Source: Desulfobulbus sp.
Lineage (GTDB): Bacteria > Pseudomonadota > Gammaproteobacteria > Burkholderiales > Rhodocyclaceae
DNA: 5,801 bases
Direction: 5' to 3'
Assembly: GCA_009782025.1 (NCBI GenBank)
Contig: WQUQ01000114.1
Span: forward strand, 1 to 5,801
Under the pieces are notes generated by a model that saw nothing but the letters and a program-made list of their open reading frames with translations, had not been told where the DNA came from and searched no databases. Made by a program: the position numbers and the translations under genes. Shown here one piece after another: positions 5,556 to 5,801 of the stretch. The stretch's first letter is position 1; the number at the start of each line of letters is the position of its first letter.

Positions 5556-5671
5556 GTGTTGTCATTCTGCGCGGAGCGAAGCGCAGTCGCAGAATCCACA
5601 AGCCGCATGGATGCTGCGACGTAGCGCAATGACGCAGCGGGAGTGTTCAATGCTTAATTGCCGGGTCAATA
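5538..5671. repeat. nested inverted-repeat element at a convergent gene junction; candidate bidirectional terminator
   Basis: The outer arms TATTCACCCGGCAATTAAG (5538-5556) and CTTAATTGCCGGGTCAATA (5653-5671) are inverted copies matching at 18 of 19 positions. Inside lie a second stem GTCATT/AATGAC (5561-5566 and 5628-5633), a small hairpin CTGCGC/GCGCAG (5567-5572 and 5581-5586) and a 13-bp stem GTCGCAGAATCCA/TGGATGCTGCGAC with one mismatch (5586-5598 and 5608-5620). Together they can fold as a branched, cloverleaf-like structure. An alternative pairs 5561-5572 with 5624-5633. The element sits between two converging genes, so it could end transcription from both sides. No T-tract follows, so it is not a classic intrinsic terminator. 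The inner GTCATTCTGCG...CGCAGAATCC wording recalls dispersed extragenic palindromes in many genomes. I see no clear target-site duplication. Confidence 0.8.
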
Positions 5672-5676
5672 AGGTT

Positions 5677-5801
5677 TCACCACCCGCCGCCGCCGCCGCC
5701 GCCGCCTCCGCCGCCCGAACCGCCGCCGCCCGAGGAAAAACCGGAGGACGCGGACGAGGCCGGAACGGCGCTCGACAAGGCGCTGGAAGCGCTGGCCACG
5801 G
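5677..5801 (-). CDS. C-terminal end of a protein with a Ser-rich, poly-glycine tail (partial)
   Basis: On the minus strand a frame runs in from beyond the window's right edge and stops with TGA at 5677-5679. The visible 40 residues are a Ser/Ala-rich stretch, then GFSSGGGGS, then 11 glycines and a final Trp. Tails of this kind (GFSSGGG...GGGW) are typical of DUF2207 membrane proteins and of TPM-domain (YgcG-like) proteins, usually envelope proteins of unknown role. The glycines are written largely by a GCC triplet repeat on the + strand (5686-5706). Codon-phase G/C use fits a real gene. The 5' part, and so the true family, lies outside the window. It converges on the hemerythrin gene, with the inverted-repeat element 5 bp beyond its stop. 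Confidence 0.72.
   Translation of the reverse strand, partial: VASASSALSSAVPASSASSGFSSGGGGSGGGGGGGGGGGW

Noticed and set aside
1..5801. CRISPR array, phage, transposon or anti-phage defence system
   Set aside because: There are no regularly spaced direct repeats and no integrase, transposase, nuclease, helicase or reverse transcriptase motifs in any plausible coding frame.

Overview
The window looks like chromosomal DNA of a GC-rich Gram-negative bacterium. The hpnC-hpnD-hpnE order, the CCA-encoding tRNA-Leu, the RelB/DinJ-type antitoxin and the membrane protein/hemerythrin pair all fit a betaproteobacterium, possibly of the Rhodocyclales. That placement is inferred from protein style and has not been tested by a search. 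Genes are tightly packed and, apart from the two edges, all lie on the + strand.

Region 1 (1-85, minus strand) is a complete tRNA-Leu(UAG). Only 45 bp separate it from the divergent squalene operon. Region 2 (131-3004) is hpnC-hpnD-hpnE, the three-enzyme bacterial route from farnesyl diphosphate to squalene: HpnD makes presqualene diphosphate, HpnC converts it to hydroxysqualene, and HpnE reduces that to squalene. The genes are separated by 4 bp (hpnC/hpnD) and overlap by 4 bp (GTGA, hpnD/hpnE). No squalene-hopene cyclase lies in the window, so the final product (hopanoids or another squalene derivative) cannot be read here. An 8-G tract in hpnC is placed so that loss of one G would fuse HpnC in frame to HpnD.

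Region 3 (3005-4017) holds three small genes. The first is a RelB/DinJ-like antitoxin with a clear operator palindrome but no toxin beside it. The second is a MIP18/DUF59 Fe-S assembly factor. The third is a 99-residue HAD-type protein whose G+C (159 of 300 bases counted over 3721-4020, 53%) is well below its surroundings, which suggests separate acquisition.

Region 4 (4066-5555) is a two-gene unit: a 12-segment, histidine-bearing membrane protein resembling the NnrS/heme-copper style, then a hemerythrin-domain protein overlapping it by ATGA. The pair may sense or handle NO or O2.

Region 5 (5538-5801) is a convergent junction. A 134-bp element bounded by 19-bp inverted arms (18 of 19 matching) contains further nested hairpins. 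It lies between the hemerythrin gene, whose last codons it encodes, and the C-terminal end of a minus-strand gene with a poly-glycine tail that runs off the window. The element could be a bidirectional terminator, a dispersed repeat, or both.

I found no CRISPR array, integrase, transposase, phage gene or clear new defence system. The most unusual items are the nested inverted-repeat element, the toxin-less antitoxin with its repeated half-sites, the membrane protein/hemerythrin pair, and the G8 tract at the HpnC/HpnD fusion point.
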